From Azadirachta indica (lineage: Eukaryota > Streptophyta > Magnoliopsida > Sapindales > Meliaceae), in assembly GCA_022749755.1 (NCBI GenBank), contig CM040453.1:3060102-3124101 (forward strand): a DNA stretch of 64,000 nucleotides, read 5' to 3'. Shown here in pieces: positions 13,278 to 26,459 of this stretch. Numbering within the stretch: position 1 is the first letter of the stretch; each line of letters starts with the position of its first letter. The translations under genes were made by a program, and so were the position numbers. The notes beneath the pieces were generated by a model, which saw nothing but the letters and a program-made list of their open reading frames with translations, made no database searches and was not told the origin of the DNA.

Positions 13278-14738
13278 TCCTTCATTTAATTTTAAAGAAA
13301 TTTCAAATAAGAACATAGTTTTTATTGTTTTTCATGCGACTCCCTAAATATTAAATAAATCATTCTTCCTTAATAAAATCGAGTGCACTTACAATTATGA
13401 CCCTACGATCAAAAAATAACTAGAAAGAGGAACACTAATATATTTTCAATTAAGACTCACTGTAATTTAGTTAAATTTTTTTCCTAAATATTTAAAAATC
13501 AAATTTGTTGATTAACTTTATAAAATTTTGTTTCTTATTTTCTTAATTATTCTGTAATTGACACCTAATATATATCTCTCAATATTATATACATTGTCCC
13601 TAGAAAGAGTTATTCTTGTGATCTCGAATTATGCGTTATTTACATAGAATAAATTTTGGTTAGTTCCAATCAAAATAAACTATATAGAATAAATTTGGTT
13701 AGTTCCAATCAAAATAAACAATATATATATATATATATATATTTTAACGAATAATCATAACCTTTGCATTGACCTAAGTAGTAAGTATGATGCAATATGA
13801 TTTTCTGTGTCCATATTGAACAAATTCTATCCCGCGATTCCTTTTTATTAGCAGGTCTCACGCTTACCATCCGCCTAGTGAACTGGATAAAATAAAACTA
13901 TGATTTGGGTTATAGACATCTTGGATTACCTCAATTGCATGATGAAATCCCACGAGTGATTTGAATGGTTTGATCGAAACCCATTTGTTCAATCTGTGGA
14001 TGCAACTCAAAAGTGTTCGATGATTTGCTAAAAAGACTCTTCTTAAGAACAAATATCCATTGCCCATACATGTTCGTGCTTGGTTACGTTGCATTTGCAT
14101 CTATGTTATGGTAATGGATCCAATGAACTTCAATCCACTGGGCCATTTTCGCCGAGTCGAAGCAACTTTCTTGATCTTTTTAGTCCACTGGGCCATTTTG
14201 TTCCATGGTTCTAATCTTTTTAGTCCACTTTTTTTTTTTTTAATTCAAAAAATTAATTTATCTTTATTTTTATTAAATTAGAGGAAATATGCACAGTACA
14301 CCCACGTTGTTAATGAGATAGAGACTATCGTTGTTTTTTTACTACTAGCCACCAAGGAAATTAGAAAATATAATTGAAGGAGTATAATAAAAAATATAAC
14401 AAAAAGTTTAAGAGATACAAAGATTAAATTAAAATACTTTTTTATATCATGTAAACATTAAATAAGGTAAAAAAAAAAAAAAAAACTTATAGATATGTGA
14501 AGCAAGTCCATATAATATAGCAAGTAGGCAAAGCTGCGGGCACTATAACGTTTGAAGCCACTTCAGCTTTCGCATCTCACTTTAACCCCTTTTTCCCATT
14601 TTTCTTTGACCAAAACAAAAGAACACTCCCCCAACCTCAAAAAGTCAAAAACTCACACAAACTTTGCCTCATTTTCTTTCTCTCTCTTTTTCCGAGAAAA
14701 TACAAAATAAAAGAACATGAAATGCCAAATCCTTGAAA
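12930..14738. other. Promoter of first expansin and spacer between expansins
   Basis: The first part is the upstream region of the minus-strand expansin at 12905. Further on are AT-rich spacer, (TA)n tracts at 13246-13275 and near 13722, a two-copy tandem duplication at 13641-13719, and a repeated CCACTGGGCC block near 14137 and 14184. No gene is supported. Confidence 0.6.
13641..13719. repeat. Two-copy tandem duplication of about 39 bp
   Basis: Positions 13641-13680 and 13681-13719 are nearly identical copies sharing GAATAAATTT, GGTTAGTTCCAATC and AAAATAAAC. They differ by a single T in the first homopolymer and one substitution. A (TA)n tract follows. Confidence 0.85.
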
Positions 14739-15928
14739 TTAGATCCTGAAATTCTTCCCGCTGAAAGTTTGACCAAACTGCCAATTTGCCGGGACAATGT
14801 TCCACGAGGTGGAAGTGCGACGGTCACTGCCTGTGACCCTGAAGCTGAGTGACTGACCAACCAAGACAGCGTTTGATTGCCAGTTCTGACCCCAGTTCCT
14901 GCTCATGCTCATCCACCCAGTATTTGATCCTTTCACGCTAACCCTCACGATATCACCTGCGCCCGCCACGTTGGTGATCAAAACCAAATTGAAGTAGCGG
15001 TGACCATTGATCGTGAACCTGATCCCCCCTCCCTTCCGGCAAGGGACCCTGATAACATAAAAGATAATAATAATAATGATTAGAATTAAAAATATTATAC
15101 TTTGAATTTTTAATAATCAATTATTCAATTTCCTTTTAAAGTTAAAAAAAAAAAAAAAAAGGATTTATTACGCGTTTTATCGGCGATGCATGATAGAAAA
15201 GTGATTCGGTTTGTCTAGAGACCAATAAGATTTACGCGGGAAGGTGTTGGGCCCACTTTGGTGGCAAGGGAACAAAGTAAGTGATGTATGATCAAAAGTA
15301 ACGGATGGTTCTGATCCGCTAGTCTCTGATTTCTACGTTGAGAAACTGAAAAATTAAAGAGCGTAAATTTTCACCTGCGATAGGAGACCGGAACGATTCC
15401 AGCGCGGTACTCGGCGATTTTAAGGAACATGGGCATGGCGAGATCGAAGTGGGGGCGAGGAGGATTGCACCAGCCGCCATTGTCGCTGGGTTGAGCGAAG
15501 TTGGGAGGGCAAAAGTTGGTGGCGGTGACGAAGATAGAAGGGCTGCCGGAATGGCACCATTGTGGTTCATTTGCGCACTTGATCTCAAAGCATGCGCCAC
15601 AACTTAAGCCGTTGTTGAACAATGCTGTGCTTAGCGCTGCCGTGTTCACGCCGTAGCCTTGGCTGTACAGGTTGCCGTATCCACAGGCACCTCCTGTTAG
15701 TTAAAAAGGTATAATGTAAGATACATATATCCTGAAAACGATTGAGAAATTAATTATGAACACTGTAAACGCAATACCCATAGTTCCAGAGGCATCACTG
15801 CCTCCGTAGAAAGTTGCATGAGCACTCTGCCAAGGGCTACCGGTGTAAACACCGGGAATTCTTGCGTCAACATGAATGGAAGAGAACAAGACAAAAGAGA
15901 CCAAACAAATTATGCCCTCGACACCCAT
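14739..15928 (-). CDS. Alpha-expansin
   Basis: This is a second alpha-expansin, with exons 15928-15778, 15693-15375 and 15048-14739 on the minus strand. Phases close to 259 residues. It has a signal peptide, then [14 protein letters not shown] (canonical), GGACGYGNL, the alpha insertion WCNPPR, HFDLA, and the C-terminal domain with [25 protein letters not shown] and WQFGQTF. The intron positions (after TMG and inside an Arg codon) are the same as in the neighbouring expansin. The ATG at 15928 is supported because the in-frame upstream codon at 15946 is GTG. The sequence around the start codon and the TATA-like element (plus strand 16045-16055) is shared with the other copy, indicating tandem duplication. 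It resembles the common EXPA4/EXPA6-like type more than its partner does; that is a judgement by eye. Confidence 0.95.
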
Positions 15929-18900
15929 TTGCTTTCTTTCTTTCACTTTTGACTTAAAAACACTAAATGCTCTGCCAAGAGAGAGAGAGAGAGAGAGGGG
16001 ATTTGGGAGTGTGAGCGTTGAGGAGAAGGCAAAGAGTTGGGACTGCTATTTATGGAGAAGAAGGGAGGGAAGTTTTGTCAATAAAGTTAAAAATATATTA
16101 ATTATCACCCTTGATTTGTGCTCTTCTTTTTTGTCTTAACTAAAAACTTTCAAAAAAACTTCTCTGTCAACCTTCACTTGGCGGTAAATTACTTCAATCC
16201 TGTTAATTACTTACCATACACTATACTTTGGAGTCTCAAGTGGGAATCACATTTTAAAATTCCTAATTATAACAACAATTCTTATGATACATGAACAGAA
16301 TTTAAAACATGTAACATATTTTTATTGACATGAATACCCCTGAATTTTGACCGATTTGGTGAAAGTAATCGCAGGGGTATCTAGTGGAATAATGATGATG
16401 CAGGAGTAGCACATACAAAGATGAAGCTTCTAATAAATTGGTGATGTGAAAATGAAATTGAAAATGGTTTGCTTCATTTCCAAGTCGTGGCATCAATTAC
16501 AGTTTGTGTCCCAAGAATTTGTTTCTTTTCTTTTTGTTTCCTTCTTCAGTTTCCCTCTTTAAAAAATTTGAGACCAAAAATAAATAAATAAATAAAAACT
16601 TCAAATGGAGGGCAGATCGAGAGTGGGACTGGGACTACCAAAATTGTATGGATGGGATCCAGCTACTTGCTTCCATTGATGGGCTATTACTACTACTAGT
16701 ATTGGTAGCTATTTTAATGTCAAATAATTGTTTAAAATTTAATTCGATCGTTACCTTCAAATTAATTAATTCATTCATTCATTCATTTAAGACAGTTAAC
16801 ATTGATGATTTTAACAAATTGAATCCCCACGCACTCATATATTAAACCCCCCCCCCCCCAAAAAAAAAAAAAAAAAAAAAACCAATTTCTCTTTCATTTT
16901 GCATGAATGGTGTTTGCATCAATTAAAATTTTATCACTAATTAGATTAACTAATATTCAGATTATTTTTAATTATCAGTAAATATAATAATTATAGAATG
17001 GTCCACTAAAATTGTCTGATTTAAGACTTTTTTTTTATTTCAATTATCAATTTGATTCTCGTTAAAAGAAAATGTTAAATTAAACTTGTTAAAAATTTTA
17101 TTAGTATTTTTTAAATCATTAATTTAAGGAGTACTTTTATATGATGCAACAAACCATCCAGTAGGAGGAGAATCAAATCTAAGGGAAAATTTGTACGTAA
17201 ATCTAGGCAATTGTTTATCCACATTTCTTTCTTACAAGTGGAAGTGGAAGAGGGAAAGTGAAATTCCATTGACATTGACGCCGAACAATTTACCTGCTTG
17301 AAATTAAAATAAAATGGTGGATGGTGGGTCTAACGAATCCGCAATCAGCGGTCCACGTATTACGCCGAGCATTAGCCGTACGATTTCGTAGACTTGATGG
17401 TCACACCATTCTCACTTGCATTTTCATGTTCCTCTTCTCGCTTTTATTTTTTATTTTATTAGCTTTTAGTCAAGACGCGATGCTCTGAGATTAAGACATG
17501 ACACGAAGATGGTGTTGTGTTTTACTTCTAATTACCCTTTTTTTTTTCTCCTTAATCTTATCGAGACTCAGACTAAACTGATCATTTGATTAACTTGGTG
17601 ATTAATTATGTGCCTAAGTCCACAAAATTGACTCAATTAAAGTCTTTGCATTAATTAATGGACAAATTTAGATACCGATCGGTTGAATTTTTGAGTTTCT
17701 CATTTTCTTAGTGTTCCCAAGTATGATCAGTAATTATTATGTTACTTTCCACATTTTTTTAACATTAATTTTGTTCATAATATAGAAAAGGGTGTTAAAA
17801 AAAAAAAAGAAAAAAAGAAAAAAACGGTTGGGTCGGTGGAGTTTGCATGCTTTTACAGCTAGAGCATTAAGAGAAGAAATAAGGGAGTCAAAGAAAGAAA
17901 GGAAGTGTGTAATCGTAGTCCAAGTCATGTGCGTATGCACGTAAATGAAACCAATAAATCCACCAAACAAATCTATAGTAAATCCGCCACGTCATCGTTT
18001 ATAATTAAGCTGTTGTTGAAACAACCCCGCGCCCCCCGCCCCTTCTAATTTGCACGTGAAGTTGCTACCAACACTACTCAAAAGTACTACTCTTCCCACA
18101 TTAATAACGTCTCACAGCATACTTTAACCCATAGTATAGTACTATATATGTGTGCCAAAAACATTAACTAGTTAATGCCAGAAATTAATTTCAAGGTTTA
18201 ATTTGATTTTATACGTACTTATCTGGTGAATAAAATTATAATTAAAATTAGTTAATGGTAGCACTACTCGATCGTAATGCAATCCTATTAATTACAGTAC
18301 TCTTAATTGTTGTTGGGATTGCTTAAAGTTACTTAATTTATAACTATCATATGTAAATTAATAATGAATGTATCATTTCTCTTGTCACATGATTTAGTTG
18401 ATATATAACGGTGATCTATTGACATGAGGAATTTAATTGCACGCTAATTAGTACGCACGTGATAGTGAACAAAACAAATTAAAGAACTTGAACAAGAAGA
18501 TCAGTTTTGTATTATTGTAAAAGAAGAGTGAGTTACGTTCATGATCATGGTAAATTTTCTGATTCATATATGTAAATAATTTGAAGTAAACTATACGTGA
18601 AGTATAGATTATTAGATAGATCACCAAGTAAAGTATGAAATAATTAATCTGAAATTAAATAATAAGAAAGTTAGCATCAAATTAAGCTTTGGCACCGTAT
18701 ATATAATTACCATTTTGGATCCTTCAGACAACCCGATACATTTCTTTTCTTCTGGTGGTATAAGATTACTAACTAGATTACAAAGAAAAGTATGATTTAG
18801 GAAATTATTAATTTCAAGTTAAAAATAAATCGATACTGTTGATTTTTGTCTCAAGCTGAAGGCTTTAAGATCAATCATCATCACCACTAACATTTTAAAC

Positions 18901-18936
18901 AAATTTGAGGCAATGCATATATGATTAAGAAAATTA

Positions 18937-18973
<37 letters not shown>

Positions 18974-21900
18974 GAGTTGGTGTGATATTAAGCAGTAAAA
19001 ACATTAATTTGCCAAGCATGCTTTGTTTGAAAATTTGCCTTATCTTTAAAGGACCAAAGGGACCATTTTTCCTTTTTTGTGTCTGCTCTGCTCTGCTCTT
19101 TAGATGAATTATGTCACTAGATATAGATTTCATTGAGCTTTACGCAATCCCTAGACAAATTAAAAAAAGAGAGGTTCCAAGTTTCTTGAGCAAGCAAATG
19201 TATATATTATTACTTTGGAATCGTATATATCCTCTCATAAACTTGATTTCTTCTCTTTCTCTTATTAATTTTATCACCACCATTTCTGCAACTAGTGCAT
19301 GCCTTCACTTTTCTTCTGTTTTCCTTGCTCTTTATTAATTGTGGTGGCCCTGGCCATAATTTATACAAATCTGCCTTTTCTTTCCATGCATGCATTATTT
19401 TAATTTATTAGGGTTTTTGCCGTAGGCCCTCGCCTCGCTAGCTTCAATTCCTACTTTAAGCTTAATGAAGACAAACTAACCACACCAACTAACATAACTG
19501 CCATTAATGACAAAGGCCAGGAGAATCATTTTCAGTGTCAAAAAGAATAAGGAAGAGAGATCATTTTGTGTTGGATTACATAATTTTGGGTCCATATGTT
19601 TGCATACTTTCTAAAGGCAAAGTAATTACTTTGTTTAAGCTATATACATATATTCTATATGAAACCCGTATATATTACATGCACATATGCTTCCACTACA
19701 AACCATAGTTATGATTCTATAATTTTTCATTTTTATTTTTTATGGGACCCTGGATATGATTCACATCGTCGTTTAATGCATGTGAAAAATTATAGCCTAA
19801 CTTACTGTATATATTGTAGCTATATGTGTATATCCTCAACTACTGTGACCCCGTGTGATCGTATGTACAGTAAATTTCAATATTTCTGCTTCAGTGATTT
19901 GGTAGCTTGGAGCGAGGAATTGCTAAAGTAGTTAGTCACCTTATCAGACCTAAGCTCGGATCAGTTCAATAACTGTTTCAGATTTATTTCCAAGGCTCTT
20001 GTTGTATAAAGCGAATCTCATTTATTGGTCAGCCTCTAGCTAATTATTATAAGCTAAAACGCCGAGTTGAATGATTTAAATGGGTGCTATAATGAACTAA
20101 CTATATATGGGGATAATTCCTTATTCCTTCTAATAACCATTTTCTTTGAAGCCCAAAATTGTATTGCACTTCAGTATTTGTATCGATCACATGCATGCGT
20201 ATATATTCGCATTGGAAATAAAAGCATGCAATAATATAGTGATGCTCGGAAATTAATGATATCGATAATGCTTCCTTATCTTTCTAACACCCCATATATT
20301 TTTCAGATTTTCATATATAGTTTAATGATGATGGAACCATCATAAATATATATTGTTGCACGTGACAAATTGAAGCCTAAGCAACGCAACCAAACCATAT
20401 TGTGGGTCCATTTATGGGTCACGTTTGTTGAATGAGAAACCCAATTGCCTTGTCCCCATTGTGACGGAGGATTATTTATGTATGTCGCCAGCTCGAATTA
20501 ATTAATTAATAAATGCCCAATTCAATGATAGCCATTTAGGACACAATCAGATCAACCCAATGCATTGAATATCCTCCTCCTACATATATGCAATATAAAA
20601 TGGGGAAAGCCAAGCCCATTCTCTCATCAAATCCAAAATCCACAATTTGATCACGATATGAGAAATTGTGGCGACCCAAGATTCTAAGAACAACCCACGT
20701 CAATTTGTGACTCAAAATTGATTCGCAGCAACCCAAATCCATTCGCCCACCAACAGAACTTCCAACTGCAAGCAGAAAAGTGCTGCTTGTTGGGCCATGA
20801 GAAATCCGTTCTTCTGCTTGCTTCCCAAAACAAAATGGTTTTCCAACGAGACCCAATTCAGATTTCAGCCTGATGTTTTTTTTCGGATAGTTTCCAGCTT
20901 CTTCAGAAAACATTGACCGTATGTAAAATTGAGCAATCAAATTTAATGAACATAATTCGAATAATAAGTCTTTATTTCCAGATTTCCTCCATTAACAAGT
21001 TTTAGTTATATTTGGGACAAAACAAAACAAAAAGTAAGGAGAACCAAGTTTTATGCATAATTGTTGGTAATCCGGTACTAAATTACCGATAACCGTGTTC
21101 AGGTCTGTATTTAGACAGAATGACTGCTCAAGTGTTAATCATATACTTTTAAAATTTTTTTAGCAAAAATATATTAATTTAATATTGAGATTATTGATTG
21201 GGATTAATGAAGAAGTACGAGTTGTGTGGATTAGATATATGTGACTGTGTGAGGTAAATCCAAATGGGTTTCTGCCAAATTTCTTTACTTTAATCGCTGC
21301 CTTTCAATGGTTTTTAATAATTAATACCAGCTGTTCAATTACTTGCATCTCATTTTATCACATGAATGGAAAGAAGGAGACAAACTACATAAGGGCTTTG
21401 ATTAAAGGTAAAGATTCATTGAAGGCAGGCCAACAGATTTAGATTCTTCAATTCAACATTATGCTTGTGATTAAAGAGATTCCATAACGTTCACACCACT
21501 CAATTCCCACAAACTGAAACCATTTTCACAATAAAAAAATTTCAGATCTACAATTTAGGATTTTAATATTCATAAAATCATTGGTAAGAGTTGCATCAAT
21601 TGGGTTATAATCCAAAACGTCTAACATATATAGATACCATTCCCAAAATACCTAAGCTTTAAAAAGATTTCAAACATACTATTTATAACATTATCAAAAT
21701 AAAAAATAGAAAATTTATACTCATATTATTCTGAGAGATTATTCATTAGAAACAAATAAATTGCTACATTCGAACACACAAATGATGTAAATGTGTATAA
21801 AGAAATAACGCCCATCTCAAGATCTTTGATTACATGAAAATATATAGGTAAAAAAATGAAAATTTCAACCAACCCAAATGTGCTCCCATCTGTTATATCT

Positions 21901-23300
21901 TGAATGAACTCTTTTTTTTTTTTTTTCTTTTTTCTTTTTTCTCAAGTCTTTTTTTGCCTCCCCACAACAATTGTTTAGCAAGATTTGTAATCTTTTGAAG
22001 GATGGTTTAAATATATAATATTAAATATATAATAAGCATTATAAATATATGAAATGGATAGGTAGCATAAGCATATATAGACATGTTGTAAGGCACAAGC
22101 AATCACATGGTGTTTCAGAATTCAAATCAAAGATGATCCTTTATGTCTATCTAAGTCTAAGATCTATATTATAGCTAGCTTTGCCTTACATTATTTACAC
22201 TTATGAAGGGTTTTAAGTTTTAACTCGATCATGCATAACTTCAATTGTTTCTCATTATTACAACAACATACATATGCTGCAAGCATCCCTTAAACCCCTC
22301 AAACCTTGTGCGATACAACTCTAGGTAACATGGTCTTGCCACCCCATACCGCCATACGTCTCCTTATTAACTAACTTAATAAATAAATAGGAAATTATAT
22401 ATATATATATATATTATTACAAATAGAAAATTTTATTGAATATAATTTTTAAGCTATAAATTTTATATTCATGCAATAATAATTCTATATTTATAACAAT
22501 ATCCTTATTTTTTAGGTAGTAATTCTTTATATATCTATATATATATATTTGTGTGAAAGATTCCCTTAATTATTGGTGGATACTTCATAGATTAGGCCCT
22601 ACTAGTGGAGCATTGCATCTTCCTCTTACTCTTAAGTTTGTTGTTAATTAATCAATAAAAAACATGCACATATAAATAAATAAAGAAAACCTACCACTTA
22701 GTCATCGGTGTGTCTATAAATTTATTGGGATTCATCATTGCTATATTGTCCAAGAGATAATAAAGTCATCAAGAAAGTGTAACAACACACACCCCCACAC
22801 AAAAAGAATTTTGGCATAGTTTTCACCTTATCTTGTTTTTCAAGACAGCTATAGATTCTTCTGTTCTGCGTAAACTCAAAATTTCCTTCTTTTTCTTTTT
22901 TCATTTCCGCATCTATTTAAATATAATACTTTTAATTAATAAACTAACTACTTTTTTGAAAACCTATATTTAAAATTACCCACTCAATGTTTTTTTTCAG
23001 ATCTATAAATAATAAAATAAAATATCATTTTCCAATTTTAGGTCATATAAATAAAATTTTTTAATTAATTAAGTTACTGTTGTTTGACTAACCATCAAAT
23101 ATTATCTTTTTATTCAAAAAGTGTATAATTTAAAATTTTTAATTAGTTCATCTCAAATATATATTACTAATTGCTCATATTAAATTTAGTTGATTTAATG
23201 ATGTAAAATTTGTATAAAATTTATATTAATGAAAAATAATTTTTAAAAAGTGCTAAATGGAATTTGTTTGTTGTTTGTTTACATTTATGACATAATATGA
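15929..23300. other. Gene-poor AT-rich spacer with simple repeats
   Basis: After the promoter of the second expansin, about 7 kb contains no gene that I can support. It holds a (GA)n tract near 15980, a poly-C/poly-A junction (16847-16881), a (TA)n tract (18950-18973), poly-T (21911-21925), and many ATTAATTA motifs. The longest frame, 20536-20940 on the minus strand (134 codons), has no motif or start context worth noting. I looked for conserved microRNA sequences and found none. Confidence 0.55.
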
Positions 23301-23379
23301 TTTGCAAGTCGGACACGCAAGGTCAAATCTAACAACAGAGAGCAAAGCAAACGAACCAAACAAAGACAGCAAAGTAATA

Positions 23380-23431
23380 ACCGACACGTGTCGTAAAAAG
23401 AAACCAGTTTACCGGGTACTCGACACGTGGC
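23380..23431. promoter_or_regulatory. DRE/ABRE composite element cluster
   Basis: ACCGAC (DRE/CRT core, 23380-23385) overlaps a palindromic GACACGTGTC (ABRE/G-box, 23383-23392). A second ABRE/G-box, GACACGTGGC, lies at 23422-23431, with MYB-type TAACCGG next to it. A TATA-like TTTATAAATC is found near 23584. In plants, DRE plus ABRE coupling marks drought and ABA responsive promoters bound by DREB and ABF factors. No downstream gene is visible within several kilobases, and the candidate TATA lies at the edge of a TIR element. Confidence 0.6.
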
Positions 23432-23593
23432 TAACCGGGAAGCCAAAAACAACCAGCGTGCCATACACAGATAATGCAGACACTTTTTCTTTGACGGGAT
23501 AACCCATCATCCATCTACTACTTTTTAGCCACCCGTTTCGGTACCTTCTAGGCCACACAACCCCAAACCCAACCCCGCCCACTTTTATAAATC

Positions 23594-23856
23594 GGCTAAT
23601 AACATCGAGATCCCTATTTTCTTACAATTTTTTATACAGAGACATCATTTTTTATTTATATTAAATAAGTCATTAACTTACACCTATCAAAATGACTGCA
23701 GTACCCTTTACTGTCAAGTCATAGTAAATAGAAATCAAATAGAAGTCGAGATCGTAGGGGGTAATTTAGTCATTTCATATGTTGGGGAAATCAGCAAACT
23801 AAATTTCCCTTATTTGAGAAACTGAGAAACACGGGGGACTCCAATGTTATTATACC
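23594..23856. mobile_element. MITE-like TIR element, copy 1
   Basis: This is a non-coding element of about 263 bp with imperfect terminal inverted repeats. The left end GGCTAATAACATCGAGATCC matches the reverse complement of the right end, GGTATAATAACATTGGAGTCC. A related element with the same termini and similar interior (TTATATTAAATAAG-like left part, AAATTTCCCTTAT-like right part) lies at 39988-40338. There is no coding capacity, so it would depend on a transposase elsewhere. I could not define a target-site duplication, so the superfamily is unassigned. Confidence 0.65.
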
Positions 23857-26450
23857 AGATAAAATTAAAATAATAAAATACGAGACGAGAATTAACTGGT
23901 AATATTTTCTCGATAACTGACGCCGTCAAATTTTTTTGTTGGCTTGGCCCATCTACTGCCACCGTCACCGTCAACGTCAAAATTGTGAGTTCCATCTTCG
24001 GCCCAGTTAATTCCATCTGTCACGATCATGATTCGCGTCAAAGTAGTGGATAAATTAGATCCGCTAATTAATTAATTAAAAAATGTATTTTTTAATGTTA
24101 ATATTTTAATTATTTCTTATTTATTAGCATTTAATTATTTGTTAGTTGCGGTACTGGTCTTAAATGCCAGCTACTTTATTAATTGACATTTCATTGTCTA
24201 ACCTTCCTTTTTTATTTTTAAGAAATGTTGTAGTTTCATTGTCCAACTTTGGGATTCCCTTTATTATGTATGTTTGGGGAGATAACTCGAGGTCAAGAAA
24301 AGTCTGAGTTTTTCCTTAATCTAAGTGGGTTTAGATCAGATCAGTGTAGAGTCTGATTTGATCAGCCAAGAGGTGGATTCCGCTTAGATCATTCAAACGT
24401 TCCGATGAACTCCACCAGCATTAATGGAGAGCAAATAAATAATCATTATTATTTGAGAAGATTAAGTTAATAAACACGTAACATTTCGTTTTAAAGATAA
24501 TTAAAGACTTTTGTTATCCAAATAATGTAATAGTTGGGTGAAAATTTGACAGAAGGATATTTCACCTCAACTCAGTGTAAAATCAAAAGGTGGTTGCAAA
24601 GAAAATAAGTGTAAAATCGTAACTCTCACAAGTATCAAATCAATAATTGTTTATAATTGAACAATTATGAGAATTCAATTAGCAATTTCAATTACAAAAT
24701 CAATATGACTATTAGTTTATCTAAATTCTTATAGATAGAAGGGAAATTGGAGGGAAAAGGTACGTAATTATTGACTGTATATTAAAATTTTATTAAAATT
24801 TTTTTATAGTTTTAACTTAATAAAAATTTAAATTTTTAATTTAAATATCAGAGGATTCTTGTCGAAGAAATCAACTATCTCTAATTATTTGCTCATTTTA
24901 CATAGTAATTGAGATTGTAAGGAAAGGATTTCATCATTATTTGTTGTTAGATATTGAGATCGTAAATTTCGGTATTAACAATGTCTGATAGAAATGTATA
25001 AATAAATTAATTGTGGTGTGATTAATAATTCAATATCTTTAATTTGGAAGCTTATTTTATGGAAATTAAATTTTTTAGTAATGTAGCACATCACACTTAG
25101 AATATAAAATATTTATATACATAATTAATTTAACAAAAATTAAGTTAGGAAGAATTTTCACAATGATGTCATAAAAATTTATCATATCTATATAAAATTT
25201 ATAGATTTGTTTATAACTTATGGAAAAAAAAAATTTATTTTGGTATTTGGATGCGTATGTTGTATATATTTTTTCTTTGAAAAATAACGATTGAAATACT
25301 CTTTGATTTAATTATCAATAAACACTTGATTATGCACGTCCATTAAATGAATATCGTAAATAAGACACATTTATTATTTAATGAAATGTGTGGGATCGAT
25401 TAATATTTAATTTTTTTAATTATTTTCTTTTAAGTTTGTCAACATTAAGAAAAAAATTAAAAACATAATGTAATATTTATTAATTTATTATTATTATTAT
25501 CGTCTTGAATACATCTAAATATTCGATTTTATCAATAAAATCTAAAATCCCACATTAATGCTTCGAAAACATGAAATATACGGTTTAAATAATCAGATTT
25601 GAAACGCAGATTCCTGGCAAAATTTCCCACAGAACCCTCACAAATCGACAAGACATATATGCACGCGTTTTTAAAACCTGCAAGAAATTCCGAGCCTTGG
25701 AGATGCGTTGGTAGTTAACTAACCAAACTTTGAATACCTACTCTTCATGATCCTTTTTAACACGTTTAAATTACTTTTCTTTATTGGTTATTTATAAAAT
25801 GTACTCAGGTCAAATTTTAGATAATAGAAAATTTCCTTCGATCCAACAATTTTTTCGTGAGAAAAATAAAAAATTTTAAATAAAAATAAATGTAATTGTG
25901 TTATTTCATCCAATAAAATTAACCAATCATAAAATATTATCATATTAGTAAATTTTAAAAATTTATGTTAATATAAATATAAATATTAATTATCACAAAA
26001 AATGACATGAGTGAGACCGTAGGATATCAAAATTGGATCGCAAAATATTCTTTTAAAGGGCATATTCCCTAATATATTCCATCTGACGTGGACCAACAAT
26101 GCCAAAGACCGCATCAACTGGAAACTACCAGTGCTCGCACCAAATAATTCCCGCTTCCTTCAAACAAATAAAATTCTCTATTTATTATCTTATCCCTAAA
26201 AATAAGAAATTTGCCCAAAGCTTTCGTACAACAAGCCTCCGATCCACGTGGCAAAACCTCCATGCCTTAACAAGAAATGGTCCAGAGAGAGAGAGAGAAG
26301 GGTTTTGGGTAACCTGCTATTGCCGGTGCACTACTCCCCGTAAACCAGCTGGTCCGGTTTTGTGGCCAATAATAAAAAATAAAATAAAATATATAAAATT
26401 TATAACATATATAATAAGGGGTTTTAGCAGTTATTTCTTTTGTGGGGGGT
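23857..26450. other. AT-rich spacer and promoter of telomere-binding gene
   Basis: This is very AT-rich sequence with no supported gene up to about 26 kb. The last few hundred bases probably form the promoter of the TRP-like gene: a CCACGTGG G-box lies near 26243 and GA-rich tracts occur at 26284-26299 and 26465-26506. The frame at 26099-26611 overlaps this promoter and leader and has no recognised domain. Confidence 0.5.
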
Positions 26451-26459
26451 TTTGTCCAT

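Noticed and set aside
20536..20940. 134-codon minus-strand frame in the gene desert
   Set aside because: No recognisable domain, no splice context, no neighbouring exon; a frame of this length can arise by chance in 64 kb.
23302..23502. 66-codon frame covering the ABRE/DRE cluster
   Set aside because: The frame lies over cis-elements and shows no homology that I recognise; the open frame follows from locally higher G+C content.
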